Shown: positions 1 to 7,380, numbered from the stretch's first letter. The stretch: 16,348 bases of DNA from Oscillospiraceae bacterium (GCA_902795095.1 CADBKB010000026.1:1-16348), one strand, 5' to 3'. Made by a program: numbers and translations. The notes: generated by a model from the sequence alone, not told the origin.

Positions 1-59
1 TCTCTACGGGTGCGGTGCAGGCAGGCCGGTGTAGGCATCGGCCCCTACGGGTGCGGTGT
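1..59. repeat. REP-like repeat, two partial units
   Basis: The block CTACGGGTGCGGTG occurs twice, 41 bp apart, the same period as the tandem array near 7388-7551. Between the copies lies a hairpin: GGCCGGTG pairs with CATCGGCC (one G-T pair) around a TAGG loop. The array units near 7429 have the same design with different stem bases and a TGGG loop, followed by the same CCCCTACGGGT tail. This is therefore a diverged member of the same repeat family; the first unit is cut by the window edge. Confidence 0.7.
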
Positions 60-81
60 GATTTTTGAACTTTTTAATTCC

Positions 82-108
82 GTTTTTCATATCGAAGATA
101 TGAAAAAC
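82..108. repeat. 12-bp AT-rich palindrome
   Basis: GTTTTTCATATC and GATATGAAAAAC form a perfect 12-bp inverted repeat around a GAA loop. Terminal T and A runs make it terminator-like in both directions. It lies between the REP-like repeat and the tpiA terminator, so it may end transcription coming from the left. No coding sequence is seen here. Confidence 0.5.
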
Positions 109-122
109 CCCAATTCTATTCA

Positions 123-150
123 CTATTATCTATTATCTATTATTTATTAT
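123..150. repeat. 7-bp tandem repeat (CTATTAT)
   Basis: CTATTAT is repeated three times, then TTATTAT, in perfect 7-bp register. It is very AT-rich against a GC-rich background and sits just beyond the tpiA terminator. A low-complexity microsatellite-like tract; function unknown. Confidence 0.6.
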
Positions 151-151
151 C

Positions 152-206
152 TAAAAGAAAAACTGCTCCCCGCGTCCCGGATGTGCCGGGATGCGGGGAG
201 CGTTTT
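152..206 (-). terminator. Rho-independent terminator after tpiA
   Basis: A 16-bp stem with one A-C mismatch (GCTCCCCGC...GCGGGGAGC) and a 5-nt loop is followed on the minus strand by a U-rich run (TTTTTCTTTT). A T5 run also follows on the plus strand, so it may work in both directions. It lies about 25 bp past the tpiA stop. Confidence 0.9.
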
Positions 207-229
207 TCGTTTCAGGAAATGCCGCTGGA

Positions 230-1006
230 TCAGGCGGTGGGCTGGTTGGCCGCTTCGATGATCTTGACGAACTTCTCGGGCACCAGGGAGGCGCCGCCGA
301 TGAGGCCGCCGTCGATGTCGGGCTGGGCCAGCAGGTCATAGGCGTTGCGCTCGTTCATGGAGCCGCCGTAGAGGATGGAGATGGCGCGGGCATTCTTGGA
401 GCCGTACAGCTTGCGGATGACGGTGCGGATGTGCTCGCAGACCTCCTCGGCCTGCTCGGGGGTGGCGGTGCGGCCGGTGCCGATGGCCCAGATGGGCTCG
501 TAGGCGATGACGATCTTGCGGATCTTGTCCTCGGGGATGCCGTTGAGGCCGGCCTTGATCTGCATGGCGATCCACTCGCTGGTGATGCCGATCTCGCGCT
601 GCTCCAGGCTCTCGCCGCAGCACATGATGGGGATCAGGCCCTCGGCCATGGCGGCCTTGACCTTGGCGTTGACGTCTTCGTCGGTCTCGCCCATGGCACG
701 GCGCTCGCTGTGGCCGATGATGACGTACTTGCAGCCGGCGTCGGAGAGCATGTTGGCGGCGATCTCGCCGGTGTAGGCGCCGGAGGGATTGGCGTTGCAG
801 TTCTCAGCGCCGATGCTCACGCGGGTCTCACGCATGGCGCGCATGGCGGTGGTGATGCACACGGCGGGGACGCACAGGGCAATGTCACACCAGCGGCCCT
901 TGGGAAGGATCGCCTTGAACTCGGTCATGAAGGCCTTGGTCTCGGAAGGAGTCTTGTTCATCTTCCAGTTGCCGGCGATGACGGTCTTACGGTATTTTCT
1001 GTTCAT
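230..1006 (-). CDS. tpiA: Triosephosphate isomerase
   Basis: Interconverts dihydroxyacetone phosphate and glyceraldehyde 3-phosphate in the cytoplasm (glycolysis/gluconeogenesis). The 258-residue protein has the family's usual length and all key motifs: the N-terminal AGNWKMNK with catalytic Lys15, IIGHSERR with His99 as electrophile, AYEPIWAIGTG with Glu170 as general base and start of the flexible lid, and the phosphate-binding YGGS and GGLIGGASL near the C-terminus. The start is set by AGGAG about 9 bp upstream; an in-frame ATG 18 codons earlier lies in the leader, overlaps the promoter region and lacks the conserved N-terminus. It follows pgk by about 155 bp, has its own strong promoter in that gap, and ends at a strong terminator, so it can be transcribed both with pgk and alone. 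Confidence 0.97.
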   Translation of the reverse strand: MNRKYRKTVIAGNWKMNKTPSETKAFMTEFKAILPKGRWCDIALCVPAVCITTAMRAMRETRVSIGAENCNANPSGAYTGEIAANMLSDAGCKYVIIGHSERRAMGETDEDVNAKVKAAMAEGLIPIMCCGESLEQREIGITSEWIAMQIKAGLNGIPEDKIRKIVIAYEPIWAIGTGRTATPEQAEEVCEHIRTVIRKLYGSKNARAISILYGGSMNERNAYDLLAQPDIDGGLIGGASLVPEKFVKIIEAANQPTA

Positions 1007-1065
1007 ATTCACAATCTCCTGATATTTATTCCAGATTTGTCTGGGTTTTGACGCGAACATATCCT

Positions 1066-1093
1066 ATTATATTGCCCAGGGCTGGAAAGTCAA
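1066..1093 (-). promoter_or_regulatory. Sigma-A promoter for tpiA
   Basis: On the minus strand TTGACT (-35) and a perfect TATAAT (-10) are separated by 16 bp, about 60 bp before the tpiA start. This gives tpiA transcription independent of the trmL-pgk promoter. Confidence 0.8.
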
Positions 1094-1160
1094 GAGCAAA
1101 ATCAAACTTTTTGCGGACTTATTTGCAGCTGTGCGCCAAAAATCCAGAAATATGCGAAAC

Positions 1161-2360
1161 TTACTTGTCCTCCAGGCAGGCAATGCCGGGCAGCTCCAGG
1201 CCTTCCAGGAACTCCAGGGAAGCGCCGCCGCCGGTGGAGATGTGGGTGATGCGGTCGGCAAAGCCGAGCTGCTCGCAGGCAGCCGCGCTGTCGCCGCCGC
1301 CGACAATGGTGACAGCATCGGAAGCGGCCAGGGCCTCGGCCACGGCGATGGTGCCCTTGGCGAGGGTCGGGTTCTCAAACACGCCCATGGGGCCGTTCCA
1401 CACGACGGTCTTGGCGGCCTTGGCGGCCTCGGCGAAGAGCTCGCGGGTCTTCTCGCCGATGTCCAGACCCATCATATCCTCGGGGATGGCGTCGGAGGAC
1501 ACGGTCTTGACCTCGATGGGGCCGTCAATGGGATCGGGGAAGGAAGCGGCGACGACGGTGTCCACCGGGAGCAGGAGCTTGACGCCCTTCTCGGCGGCCT
1601 TGGCCATCATGTCGCGGCAGTAGTCGACCTTCTCCGCGTCGAACAGGCTCTTGCCGATGGCGTTGCCCTGGGCGGCCAGGAAGGTGTAGGCCATGCCGCC
1701 GCCGATGATGAGGGTATCGACCTTCTCCAGAAGATTGTTGATGACGTTCAGCTTGTCGGAAACCTTGGCGCCGCCCAGGATGGCGACGAAGGGACGGGCG
1801 GGATCGGCCAGGGCCTTGCCCATGATGCCGATTTCCTTCTCGATCAGGAAGCCGCACACGGCGGGCAGGTACTCAGCGACGCCGGCGGTGGAGGAATGGG
1901 CTCTGTGGGCGGTGCCGAAGGCGTCGTTGACGAAGATGTCGGCCAGGGAGGCCAGGTCGGCGCTCAGCTTGGGGTCGTTCTTGGTCTCGCCCTTGATATA
2001 GCGGGTGTTCTCCAGCAGCATGACTTCGCCGTCACGCAGGGAGGCGGCCAGAGCGCGGGAATCCTCGCCGGCCACGTCCTTGGACATCTTGACCTCCTGG
2101 CCCAGCAGCTCGCTCAGGCGATCCGCCACGACCTTCAGGCTCAGCTCGGGCTTCCACTCGCCCTTGGGCTTGCCCATGTGGGAGCAGAGGATGACCTTGG
2201 CGCCATGGTCGATGAGGTACTGGATGGTGGGCAGGGCGGCGACGATGCGCTTGTCGCTGGTGATCTTGCCGTCCTTGAGGGGAACGTTGAAGTCGCAGCG
2301 GCAGAGCACGCGCTTGCCGGCCACGTCGATGTCACGAACGGATTTCTTGTTGTAGTTCAT
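1161..2360 (-). CDS. pgk: Phosphoglycerate kinase
   Basis: Transfers phosphate from 1,3-bisphosphoglycerate to ADP, making ATP and 3-phosphoglycerate in lower glycolysis. The 399-residue product is full length and carries the two-lobed PGK signatures: [11 protein letters not shown] near residue 21, CSHMGKPKG for substrate binding, [23 protein letters not shown] at the start of the nucleotide-binding lobe, [18 protein letters not shown] and the C-terminal [13 protein letters not shown]. The chosen ATG has AGGAGG 6-7 bp upstream; the frame is open 18 codons further but without similarity to the family. It begins about 50 bp after the trmL stop, so the two are probably co-transcribed. No terminator is obvious between pgk and tpiA. 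The glyceraldehyde-3-phosphate dehydrogenase gene often beside pgk is not in this window. Confidence 0.97.
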   Translation of the reverse strand: MNYNKKSVRDIDVAGKRVLCRCDFNVPLKDGKITSDKRIVAALPTIQYLIDHGAKVILCSHMGKPKGEWKPELSLKVVADRLSELLGQEVKMSKDVAGEDSRALAASLRDGEVMLLENTRYIKGETKNDPKLSADLASLADIFVNDAFGTAHRAHSSTAGVAEYLPAVCGFLIEKEIGIMGKALADPARPFVAILGGAKVSDKLNVINNLLEKVDTLIIGGGMAYTFLAAQGNAIGKSLFDAEKVDYCRDMMAKAAEKGVKLLLPVDTVVAASFPDPIDGPIEVKTVSSDAIPEDMMGLDIGEKTRELFAEAAKAAKTVVWNGPMGVFENPTLAKGTIAVAEALAASDAVTIVGGGDSAAACEQLGFADRITHISTGGGASLEFLEGLELPGIACLEDK

Positions 2361-2410
2361 AGTAGCTCCTCCTGTTTTTTCGTATGCGGCGGCGCCGCGT
2401 ATGGATGGGA

Positions 2411-2905
2411 TCATTTATATGCAGCGTCCGCCATCCCGCCTGCCTCCCGGAGATGGGGGAAGGAAAGCTGGCGCAGCGCTTCATAGACGATGACGGCCAC
2501 GGAATTGGCCAGGTTGAGGGACCGGGCCTCGGCGCGCATGGGGATGCGCAGGCAGCGGTCGGCGCGCTCGGCGAGGAACGGCTCCGGCAGACCCCGGGTC
2601 TCCTTGCCGAAGAAAAGGAAATCGCCGTCGCGGAATTCGGCCTCGCTGTAAGGGCGGGGGGCCTTGGTGGACAGGCACCAGAACGAGGGCACGGCATTCT
2701 TCGCAAAAAAATCGTCCAGATCGTCATACACCCGGACGTCCACGAGAGGCCAGTAGTCCAGCCCCGCCCGCTTCACGGCCCGGTCGGAGATGTCGAAGCC
2801 CAGGGGGCGGATCAGGTGCAGGACGCTGCCCGTGGCGGCGCAGGTCCTGGCGATGTTGCCGGTGTTCATCGGGATCTCCGGCTCCACAAGCACGACGTTC
2901 AGCAT
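2411..2905 (-). CDS. trmL: tRNA (cytidine/uridine(34)-2'-O)-methyltransferase, TrmL family
   Basis: A small SpoU-family enzyme that methylates the wobble ribose of certain leucine tRNAs using S-adenosylmethionine. The 164-residue product matches single-domain TrmL length. All three SPOUT motifs are visible: [13 protein letters not shown] (residues 14-26), [14 protein letters not shown] (97-110), and [18 protein letters not shown] (121-138), the last two forming the trefoil knot and cofactor site. The ATG chosen directly precedes the conserved [11 protein letters not shown] start, with a GAGGA-type site upstream; the frame extends far upstream only as a shadow of the intergenic region. It is first gene of a probable trmL-pgk(-tpiA) unit, which couples a tRNA-modification gene to glycolysis; the pairing may be only positional. 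The exact tRNA target cannot be read from sequence. Confidence 0.9.
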   Translation of the reverse strand: MLNVVLVEPEIPMNTGNIARTCAATGSVLHLIRPLGFDISDRAVKRAGLDYWPLVDVRVYDDLDDFFAKNAVPSFWCLSTKAPRPYSEAEFRDGDFLFFGKETRGLPEPFLAERADRCLRIPMRAEARSLNLANSVAVIVYEALRQLSFPHLREAGGMADAAYK

Positions 2906-2927
2906 AGTTCCTCTTCGATATGTCAAT

Positions 2928-2983
2928 CCGCAGGGAGGCGTCAGGGGATGCTTCCCTGCGGGCGCTTCCTGTTTTGGCGCCCC
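2928..2983. repeat. Degenerate REP-like hairpins in the trmL leader
   Basis: Two hairpins lie side by side. The first pairs CCGCAGGGA with TCCCTGCGG; on the minus strand its inner part reads GCATC-CCCT-GACGC, nearly the core of the REP at 6865-6886 (GCATC-CCCT-GATGC). The second has GCGGGCGC...GCGCCCCTA, the same ends as the array units near 7429, with an 11-nt loop. Both would be in the 5' leader of the trmL mRNA. Membership in the REP family is inferred from these shared blocks. Confidence 0.5.
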
Positions 2984-2986
2984 TAT

Positions 2987-3015
2987 ATTATATGACAAAA
3001 ACGCCACAAATTCAA
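2987..3015 (-). promoter_or_regulatory. Sigma-A promoter for trmL-pgk
   Basis: Minus-strand TTGAAT and perfect TATAAT are separated by 17 bp. The start would be near 2980, giving a leader of about 75 nt that is almost entirely the REP-like hairpin pair. Confidence 0.75.
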
Positions 3016-3213
3016 TCCCGATCTGATGAAAAAAGGGGGTAAAAAATATATTTATTGTATTTTCATAAAAAACACAGCGCAATTCCGGCCATTTTGCGCC
3101 ATTCGGCCGGGGTTTTGCGCCGGCGGGGTATGGTCCCGGCGGCTGTTGGGCATCCTTTTTTGGAAGAATCCCATGAGAACGCCAAAAAAACGAGAAAAAC
3201 CGCAATTTTTTAC
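3016..3213. other. Divergent intergenic region between trmL and rpsO
   Basis: No gene is supported here. It holds an A/T-rich patch near 3026-3075, a hairpin CCGGCC/GGCCGG (3085-3110) with a 14-nt loop, and the direct repeat TTTTGCGCC at 3092 and 3113. Open frames across this stretch lack family similarity and are extensions of neighbouring frames. The hairpin could insulate the two divergent promoters or bind a regulator; neither can be shown from sequence. Confidence 0.45.
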
Positions 3214-3242
3214 TTTACATTCCGGGCGCCTTGTGCTATCAT
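3214..3242 (+). promoter_or_regulatory. Sigma-A promoter for rpsO-pnp
   Basis: TTTACA and TATCAT are separated by 17 bp. Transcription would begin near 3249, leaving a roughly 100-nt leader before rpsO. Confidence 0.7.
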
Positions 3243-3248
3243 AGTACG

Positions 3249-3351
3249 GCAATCGCCCCGGCCCCGAGTTTTGGGGGAAGACCTGCGCGTCGCAGGCGTC
3301 CGCCAGCCCATCACTCAGTCCGCGGGCAATATCAAGAAAGGTGGAACTGTT
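3249..3351 (+). promoter_or_regulatory. Structured rpsO leader, possible S15 autoregulation site
   Basis: The leader contains CCCC/GGGG (3262-3276) and a perfect hairpin CCTGCG-CGT-CGCAGG (3282-3296), then an unpaired stretch to the ribosome binding site. Ribosomal protein S15 is known to repress its own mRNA in several bacteria by binding structured leaders of different architecture. That this leader does so is an inference from position and structure only. Confidence 0.4.
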
Positions 3352-3618
3352 ATGATTTCCAAGGAAGCAAAAGCCCAACTCATCGCCGAGAACGCCACCC
3401 ATGAGGGCGACACCGGCTCCCCCGAGGTTCAGATCGCGATCCTCACCTACCGCATCAAGGAGCTCACCGAGCACCTGCGCACCCACAAGCACGACAATCA
3501 CTCCCGCCGCGGCCTTCTCATGATGGTCGGCAAGCGCCGCAGCCTGCTGGACTATCTGGCCAAGAAGGACATCAACCGTTACAGAGCGATCATCGCCAAG
3601 CTCGGTATCCGTAAGTAA
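3352..3618 (+). CDS. rpsO: 30S ribosomal protein S15
   Basis: Primary binder of the central domain of 16S rRNA in small-subunit assembly. The 88-residue length is exactly that of the family. Signature blocks are visible: [11 protein letters not shown] (residues 20-30), the [18 protein letters not shown] block (37-54) that contacts the three-way junction of 16S rRNA, and [11 protein letters not shown]. The ATG is preceded by AAAGGTGG. It is followed by a hairpin-plus-T-tract terminator and then pnp, the classical rpsO-pnp order seen across bacteria. Confidence 0.97.
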   Translation: MISKEAKAQLIAENATHEGDTGSPEVQIAILTYRIKELTEHLRTHKHDNHSRRGLLMMVGKRRSLLDYLAKKDINRYRAIIAKLGIRK

Positions 3619-3634
3619 TTTTCTGTGTGTATTT

Positions 3635-3661
3635 GGGCGGCCCTTTCGGTCGCCCATTTTT
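3635..3661 (+). terminator. Terminator/attenuator between rpsO and pnp
   Basis: GGGCGGCC and GGTCGCCC form an 8-bp stem (one G-U) with a CTTTC loop followed by ATTTTT. No promoter is evident between it and pnp, so it is probably leaky and sets the rpsO:pnp ratio. Confidence 0.8.
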
Positions 3662-3667
3662 CAAACC

Positions 3668-3740
3668 GCATGGGACCGCTTAGCAATTGAAAGCGCTGCC
3701 GAAGCCTCGGCGTCGGTTTCAAGTGCTAAACCTCCCATGC
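3668..3740 (+). promoter_or_regulatory. Long hairpin in the pnp leader
   Basis: A 73-nt stretch folds on itself almost completely: GCATGGGA/TCCCATGC, then after a small internal loop TTAGCA/TGCTAA, TTGAAA/TTTCAA, and TGCCGA/TCGGCG around an AGCC loop, with single mismatches between blocks. It ends 10 bp before the pnp AGGAGG. Long imperfect duplexes of this kind are typical RNase III substrates. In Escherichia coli, RNase III cuts a pnp leader hairpin and PNPase then destabilises its own mRNA; by analogy this may be an autoregulatory element. Confidence 0.7.
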
Positions 3741-3765
3741 ACGAGATCTTAGGAGGTTTTATTCT

Positions 3766-5907
3766 ATGGTAACTCACAAGCAATTTCCGAATCACCGCAT
3801 TTTCGAGACCGATATCGGCGGCCGTCCCTTCACCGTGGAGGTGGGCAAGGTGGCCGAGCTGGCCAACGCCGAGGCCATCTGCCGCTACGGCGACACCGTG
3901 GTGCTGTGCACCGTCACCGCTTCCCCCCTGCCCAAGGTGGGCTTCGACTACTTCCCCCTGACCATCGAGGTGGAGGAGCGCATGTTCGCCGTGGGCCGCA
4001 TCCCCGGCAGCTTCAACCGCCGCGAGGGCCGTCCGTCTGAGCGCGGCATCCTCATCTCCCGCCTCATTGACCGACCCATGCGCCCCCTGTTCGACGACGA
4101 GCTGCGCAACGACGTGGTGGTCACCAATACCATCCTGGCCAATGATTTCGACAACCCCGTGGAGATCGTCGCCGCCATCGGCTCCTCGCTGGTCGTGGCC
4201 TATTCCGACGTGCCCTGGGGCGGCCCCACCGCCACCACCAACGTCTGCTACCTGGACGGGCAGTATATCATCAACCCCTCCCAGGACGAGCGCAACGCCT
4301 GCCAGTGTTTCGTGACCATCGCCTCCACCCATGAGAAGGTGGTCATGATCGAGACCGAGGCGAAGGAGATCCCCGAGGACATCCTGCTCGAGTGCATCCG
4401 CCTGGCCCATGAGACCAACATCAAGGTCGTGGAGTTCATCAATGAGATCGTCGCCGTCATCGGCAAGCCGAAGTTCACCTTCGAGAAGGCCGCCGTCAAC
4501 CACGAGCTGCTGGACGATCTGATGGCCTACGGCATGGATCAGATCGAGTACGCCCTGGACACCGACGACAAGAACCTGCGCGACGAGCGCCTGACCGCCG
4601 CCCATGTGGACTTCCAGGAGAAGTTCGGCGAAAAGTATCCCGATTTCGACGATCACATCGAGGTCTGCCTCTACAAGATGCAGAAGAAGGTGGTCAAGAA
4701 GTGGCTGCTGGCCGGCAAGCGCGTGGACGGCCGCGGCATGGACGAGATCCGTCCCCTGGCCGCCGAGGTCGGCGTGCTGCCCCGGGTCCATGGCTCCGGC
4801 CTGTTCACCCGCGGTCAGACCCAGGTCCTGTCCGTGTGCACCCTCAATACCCTGAGCGCCGCGCAGAAGCTCGATACCGTCTACGACGAGACCGAGAAGC
4901 GCTATATGCACCACTACAACTTCCCCGCCTTCTCCACCGGCGAGGCGAAGCCCGCCCGCTCCACCTCCCGCCGCGAGATCGGCCACGGCTCCCTGGCCGA
5001 GAAGGCCCTGCTGCCCGTGATCCCCAGCGTGGAGGAGTTCCCCTACGCCATCCGTGTGGTATCTGAGGTCGTGTCCTCCAACGGCTCCACCTCCCAGGGC
5101 TCCATCTGCGGCTCCACCCTGGCCCTCATGGACGCCGGCGTGCCCATCAAGCGGCCCGTGGCCGGCATCTCCTGCGGCCTGATCTCCGATCAGGAGACCG
5201 GCGTCTGGCGCACCTTCACCGACATCCAGGGCGTGGAAGACTTCCACGGCGAGATGGACTTCAAGGTCGCCGGCACCACCGAAGGCGTCACCGCCATCCA
5301 GATGGACCTGAAGAACGACGGTCTCACCATGGAGATCATCGCCGACGCGCTGGAGCGCTGCCGCAAGGCCCGTCTGGAGATCCTCAATGAGATCATGCTG
5401 CCCTGCATCGCCGAGCCGCGGCCCGAGGTTTCCGAGTACGCCCCCAAGATGCTCAGCATGAAGATCGACCCGGAGAAGATCCGCGAGGTCATCGGCTCCG
5501 GCGGCAAGACCATCCAGAAGATCTGCGCCGACACCGGCGCCAAGATCGACATCGAGGACGACGGGTCCGTGTTCATCTCCGCGGTGGACATCGAGGCCGT
5601 GCAGGCCGCGAAGAAGATGATCGACGACATCTGCTTCGTGCCCGAGGTGGGCAAGCTGTACTACGGCAAGGTCGTGCGCATCCTGCCCATCGGTGCGTTC
5701 GTGGAGCTGGCCCCCGGCAAGGACGGCCTGGTGCACATCTCCAAGCTGGAGAACCGCCGCGTGGAAAAGGTCGAGGACGTGCTGAACATCGGCGATATGA
5801 CCTGGGTCAAGGTCACCGAGATCGACGAGAAGGGCCGCGTGAACCTGAGCCGCCGCGACGCCCTCAAGGAAATGGGCCTCGAGGAGCCCAGAAAGGGCAG
5901 AAAATAA
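3766..5907 (+). CDS. pnp: Polyribonucleotide nucleotidyltransferase (PNPase)
   Basis: Phosphorolytic 3'-to-5' exoribonuclease, a central mRNA decay enzyme and possible degradosome member. The 713 residues show the full domain order: first RNase PH-like domain (from about residue 13, with GRIPGSFNRREGRPSE), an all-helical linker, second RNase PH-like domain with catalytic DIQGVEDFHGEMDFKVAGT (the two aspartates and lysine expected for phosphorolysis are present), a KH domain with GSGG (about 577-580), and a C-terminal S1 domain (GKVVRILPIGAFVELAPGKD onward). The start follows AGGAGG by 9 bp. The C-terminal tail after S1 is short, as in many Bacillota. It lies 147 bp after rpsO behind a leaky terminator and a long leader hairpin, and ends at a strong terminator. 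Confidence 0.98.
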   Translation: MVTHKQFPNHRIFETDIGGRPFTVEVGKVAELANAEAICRYGDTVVLCTVTASPLPKVGFDYFPLTIEVEERMFAVGRIPGSFNRREGRPSERGILISRLIDRPMRPLFDDELRNDVVVTNTILANDFDNPVEIVAAIGSSLVVAYSDVPWGGPTATTNVCYLDGQYIINPSQDERNACQCFVTIASTHEKVVMIETEAKEIPEDILLECIRLAHETNIKVVEFINEIVAVIGKPKFTFEKAAVNHELLDDLMAYGMDQIEYALDTDDKNLRDERLTAAHVDFQEKFGEKYPDFDDHIEVCLYKMQKKVVKKWLLAGKRVDGRGMDEIRPLAAEVGVLPRVHGSGLFTRGQTQVLSVCTLNTLSAAQKLDTVYDETEKRYMHHYNFPAFSTGEAKPARSTSRREIGHGSLAEKALLPVIPSVEEFPYAIRVVSEVVSSNGSTSQGSICGSTLALMDAGVPIKRPVAGISCGLISDQETGVWRTFTDIQGVEDFHGEMDFKVAGTTEGVTAIQMDLKNDGLTMEIIADALERCRKARLEILNEIMLPCIAEPRPEVSEYAPKMLSMKIDPEKIREVIGSGGKTIQKICADTGAKIDIEDDGSVFISAVDIEAVQAAKKMIDDICFVPEVGKLYYGKVVRILPIGAFVELAPGKDGLVHISKLENRRVEKVEDVLNIGDMTWVKVTEIDEKGRVNLSRRDALKEMGLEEPRKGRK

Positions 5908-5925
5908 GGCCATCAAGCGATAATG

Positions 5926-5957
5926 AAACCCCAGCCGCGAGAGCGGCTGGGGTTTTT
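5926..5957 (+). terminator. Rho-independent terminator after pnp
   Basis: AAACCCCAGCCGC and GCGGCTGGGGTTT form a perfect 13-bp stem with a GAGA loop, followed by T residues. The convergent methyltransferase gene ends 49 bp further on, so the hairpin may also serve it, but the minus-strand T tract is weak. Confidence 0.9.
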
Positions 5958-6005
5958 GCTGCGGTATTTGCGTTTGGATGGAACGCGAAAGAAGTCCCGG
6001 CGGCC

Positions 6006-6824
6006 TCAGGCGGGTCCTGCGCGCAGCTGCCAGAAGGCCACGGCGGAGGCCGCCGCCACGTTCAGCGAGTCCACGCCGTGCTGCATGGGGATGCGCACGG
6101 TGTAGTCGCAGGCGGCGACGGTGGCCTTTGCCAGCCCGTCGCCCTCCGCGCCCAGCACGACGGCCAGCCGGTCGCAGGCGCCCAGGCGCGGGTCGTCCAG
6201 GGAAATCGAATCGTCGCACAGGGCCATGGCGGCGGTCCGGAAGCCCAGCGCGCGCAGCAGCGCCATGTCCTCCGGCCAGCGCTCCAGCACCGCCCAGGGG
6301 ATCTGGAACACCGTACCCATGCTCACCCGCACCGCCCGGCGGTTGAGGGGATCGCAGCAGGTGGGGCTCAGAAGCACCGCGTCCATGCCCAGCGCCGCCG
6401 CCGAGCGGAAGATGGCGCCGATGTTGGTGGAATCCACCACGCCCTCGAGCACCGCGATGCGGCGGGCATTTTTGCAGATTTCGGCCGCGTCCGCGGGGGC
6501 GGGACGGCGCATGGCGCACAAAATGCCCCGGCTCAGCCGGTAGCCCGTGAGCTTTTCCAGCAATTCCGGCGCGCCGGTGTAGACGCTGACGTCCGGACAG
6601 CGGTCCATGAGGGCCTTGCCCTGTCCCTCCAGATGCCGCGGTTCCATCAGAAGGGAGACGGGCACGAGGCCGGCGTCCAGGGCGGTGCCGATGACCTTGG
6701 GGCTCTCGGCGATGAAGATCCCCTTCTCCGGCTCCAGCCGCGAGCGAAGCTGCGCCTCGGTCAGCCGGGCAAACACATCCAGCTCCGGGGCGCAGAGATC
6801 GGTCAGTTCAATGATGGTTGACAT
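6006..6824 (-). CDS. SpoU-family RNA 2'-O-methyltransferase (TrmH/RlmB type)
   Basis: Methylates a ribose 2'-hydroxyl in rRNA or tRNA with S-adenosylmethionine. The 272-residue product has an N-terminal substrate-binding region (about 15-105, with FIAESPKVI) and a C-terminal SPOUT domain. The three SpoU motifs are clear: VVDSTNIGAIFRSAAALG (129-146), VVLGAEGDGL (222-231), and IPMQHGVDSLNVAAASAV (245-262). The exact substrate is not readable; 23S rRNA or tRNA Gm is typical. The start is set by AGGA about 9 bp upstream and by the STIIELT onset; the open frame extends 47 codons further only through the REP repeat. It is the second SpoU enzyme in the window but unlike TrmL has the extra N-terminal domain. 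A REP hairpin lies 40 bp before its start; no clear promoter was found. Confidence 0.88.
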   Translation of the reverse strand: MSTIIELTDLCAPELDVFARLTEAQLRSRLEPEKGIFIAESPKVIGTALDAGLVPVSLLMEPRHLEGQGKALMDRCPDVSVYTGAPELLEKLTGYRLSRGILCAMRRPAPADAAEICKNARRIAVLEGVVDSTNIGAIFRSAAALGMDAVLLSPTCCDPLNRRAVRVSMGTVFQIPWAVLERWPEDMALLRALGFRTAAMALCDDSISLDDPRLGACDRLAVVLGAEGDGLAKATVAACDYTVRIPMQHGVDSLNVAAASAVAFWQLRAGPA

Positions 6825-6860
6825 AACATTATTCCTTTTCATATTCCCTGCACCGCATCC

Positions 6861-6923
6861 GTAGGGGCGCATCCCCTGATGCGCCCGCATGCGCCGCATC
6901 GCATGGATACATGCGTCTCTACG
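6861..6923. repeat. REP-like hairpins, RAYT downstream side
   Basis: GGGCGCATC and GATGCGCCC pair perfectly (9 bp) around a CCCT loop, preceded by GTAG and followed by CGC. This is the mirror-image orientation of the array units at 7429-7510, where the hairpin is followed by CCTAC. A second, weaker hairpin (CGCATG-GATA-CATGCG) with a CTCTACG tail follows in the other orientation and contains the RAYT stop codon. Confidence 0.75.
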
Positions 6924-7380
6924 AATAATATTCATCATTGGCCCATTTTTCGGGATTCTCGTCAATATATCTCCATTTGATCAAATAATCCGCTTCATCA
7001 CGAATGACATGATCATAAAAGGAACGCTGCCAAATGCTTATCCCGATGTTCTTTGTCACCAAGGCTTTGAAGGAACGGATGTCCGAAGTGATCGGTTTCC
7101 CGTTTGTTTTATGAATGATTATATGGACATGGTTCGGCATGATCACAAATTGATCGATCCCGGGGATTGTGACAAGAAACGATTCCACGGTCCGGCCGTA
7201 TTGCGTAAGCTGATGCAAAACGGAACCGTCCGGTTGTTTTTCAATCTTTGACAGGATGCATTTCCGTTCCTTTGTGCAGATGGTGATGAAATAGAAGCCA
7301 TTTGAAGAATAATCAAATTCTTTCAGTCTTGCCTGTCTTCGCTGCGGTAAATATTGCATTAACGGCCTCTTTTCAGTCAT
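6919..7380 (-). CDS. REP-associated tyrosine transposase (Y1 HUH family)
   Basis: Single-strand DNA endonuclease of the IS200-like Y1 superfamily, expected to cut and rejoin DNA at REP hairpins. The 153-residue product starts with the RAYT hallmark RRQARLKEFDYSSNGFYFITICT (residues 14-36, given with its key F-D-Y and T-I-C-T positions), has the metal-binding HUH motif in VIMPNHVHIII (His84 and His86), and ends with SFYDHVIRDEADYL...YIDENPEKW. The catalytic tyrosine is probably among Tyr122, Tyr132 and Tyr138; I cannot assign it by eye. The frame is intact, so the enzyme may be active. Two starts are plausible: this ATG (GGAAG 4 bp upstream) or one 7 codons later with GAGG 6 bp upstream. The frame upstream runs into the REP array and is not real coding. 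Codon use is AT-rich compared with neighbours. Confidence 0.88.
   Translation of the reverse strand: MTEKRPLMQYLPQRRQARLKEFDYSSNGFYFITICTKERKCILSKIEKQPDGSVLHQLTQYGRTVESFLVTIPGIDQFVIMPNHVHIIIHKTNGKPITSDIRSFKALVTKNIGISIWQRSFYDHVIRDEADYLIKWRYIDENPEKWANDEYYS

Noticed and set aside
5926..5957. Full bidirectional terminator for the convergent methyltransferase gene
   Set aside because: The stem is shared, but the minus-strand T-tract is short and interrupted, so only the plus-strand role is annotated.
3661..6519. A 952-codon open frame on the minus strand opposite pnp
   Set aside because: It is the antisense shadow of a GC-rich gene with third-position G/C bias; it has low-complexity G/A/H/L-rich content, no ribosome binding site and no family features, while the plus strand encodes a complete PNPase.
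6825..6965. N-terminal extension of the SpoU-type methyltransferase (47 codons)
   Set aside because: The extension translates the REP repeat; the ribosome binding site and family onset both point to the ATG at 6824.
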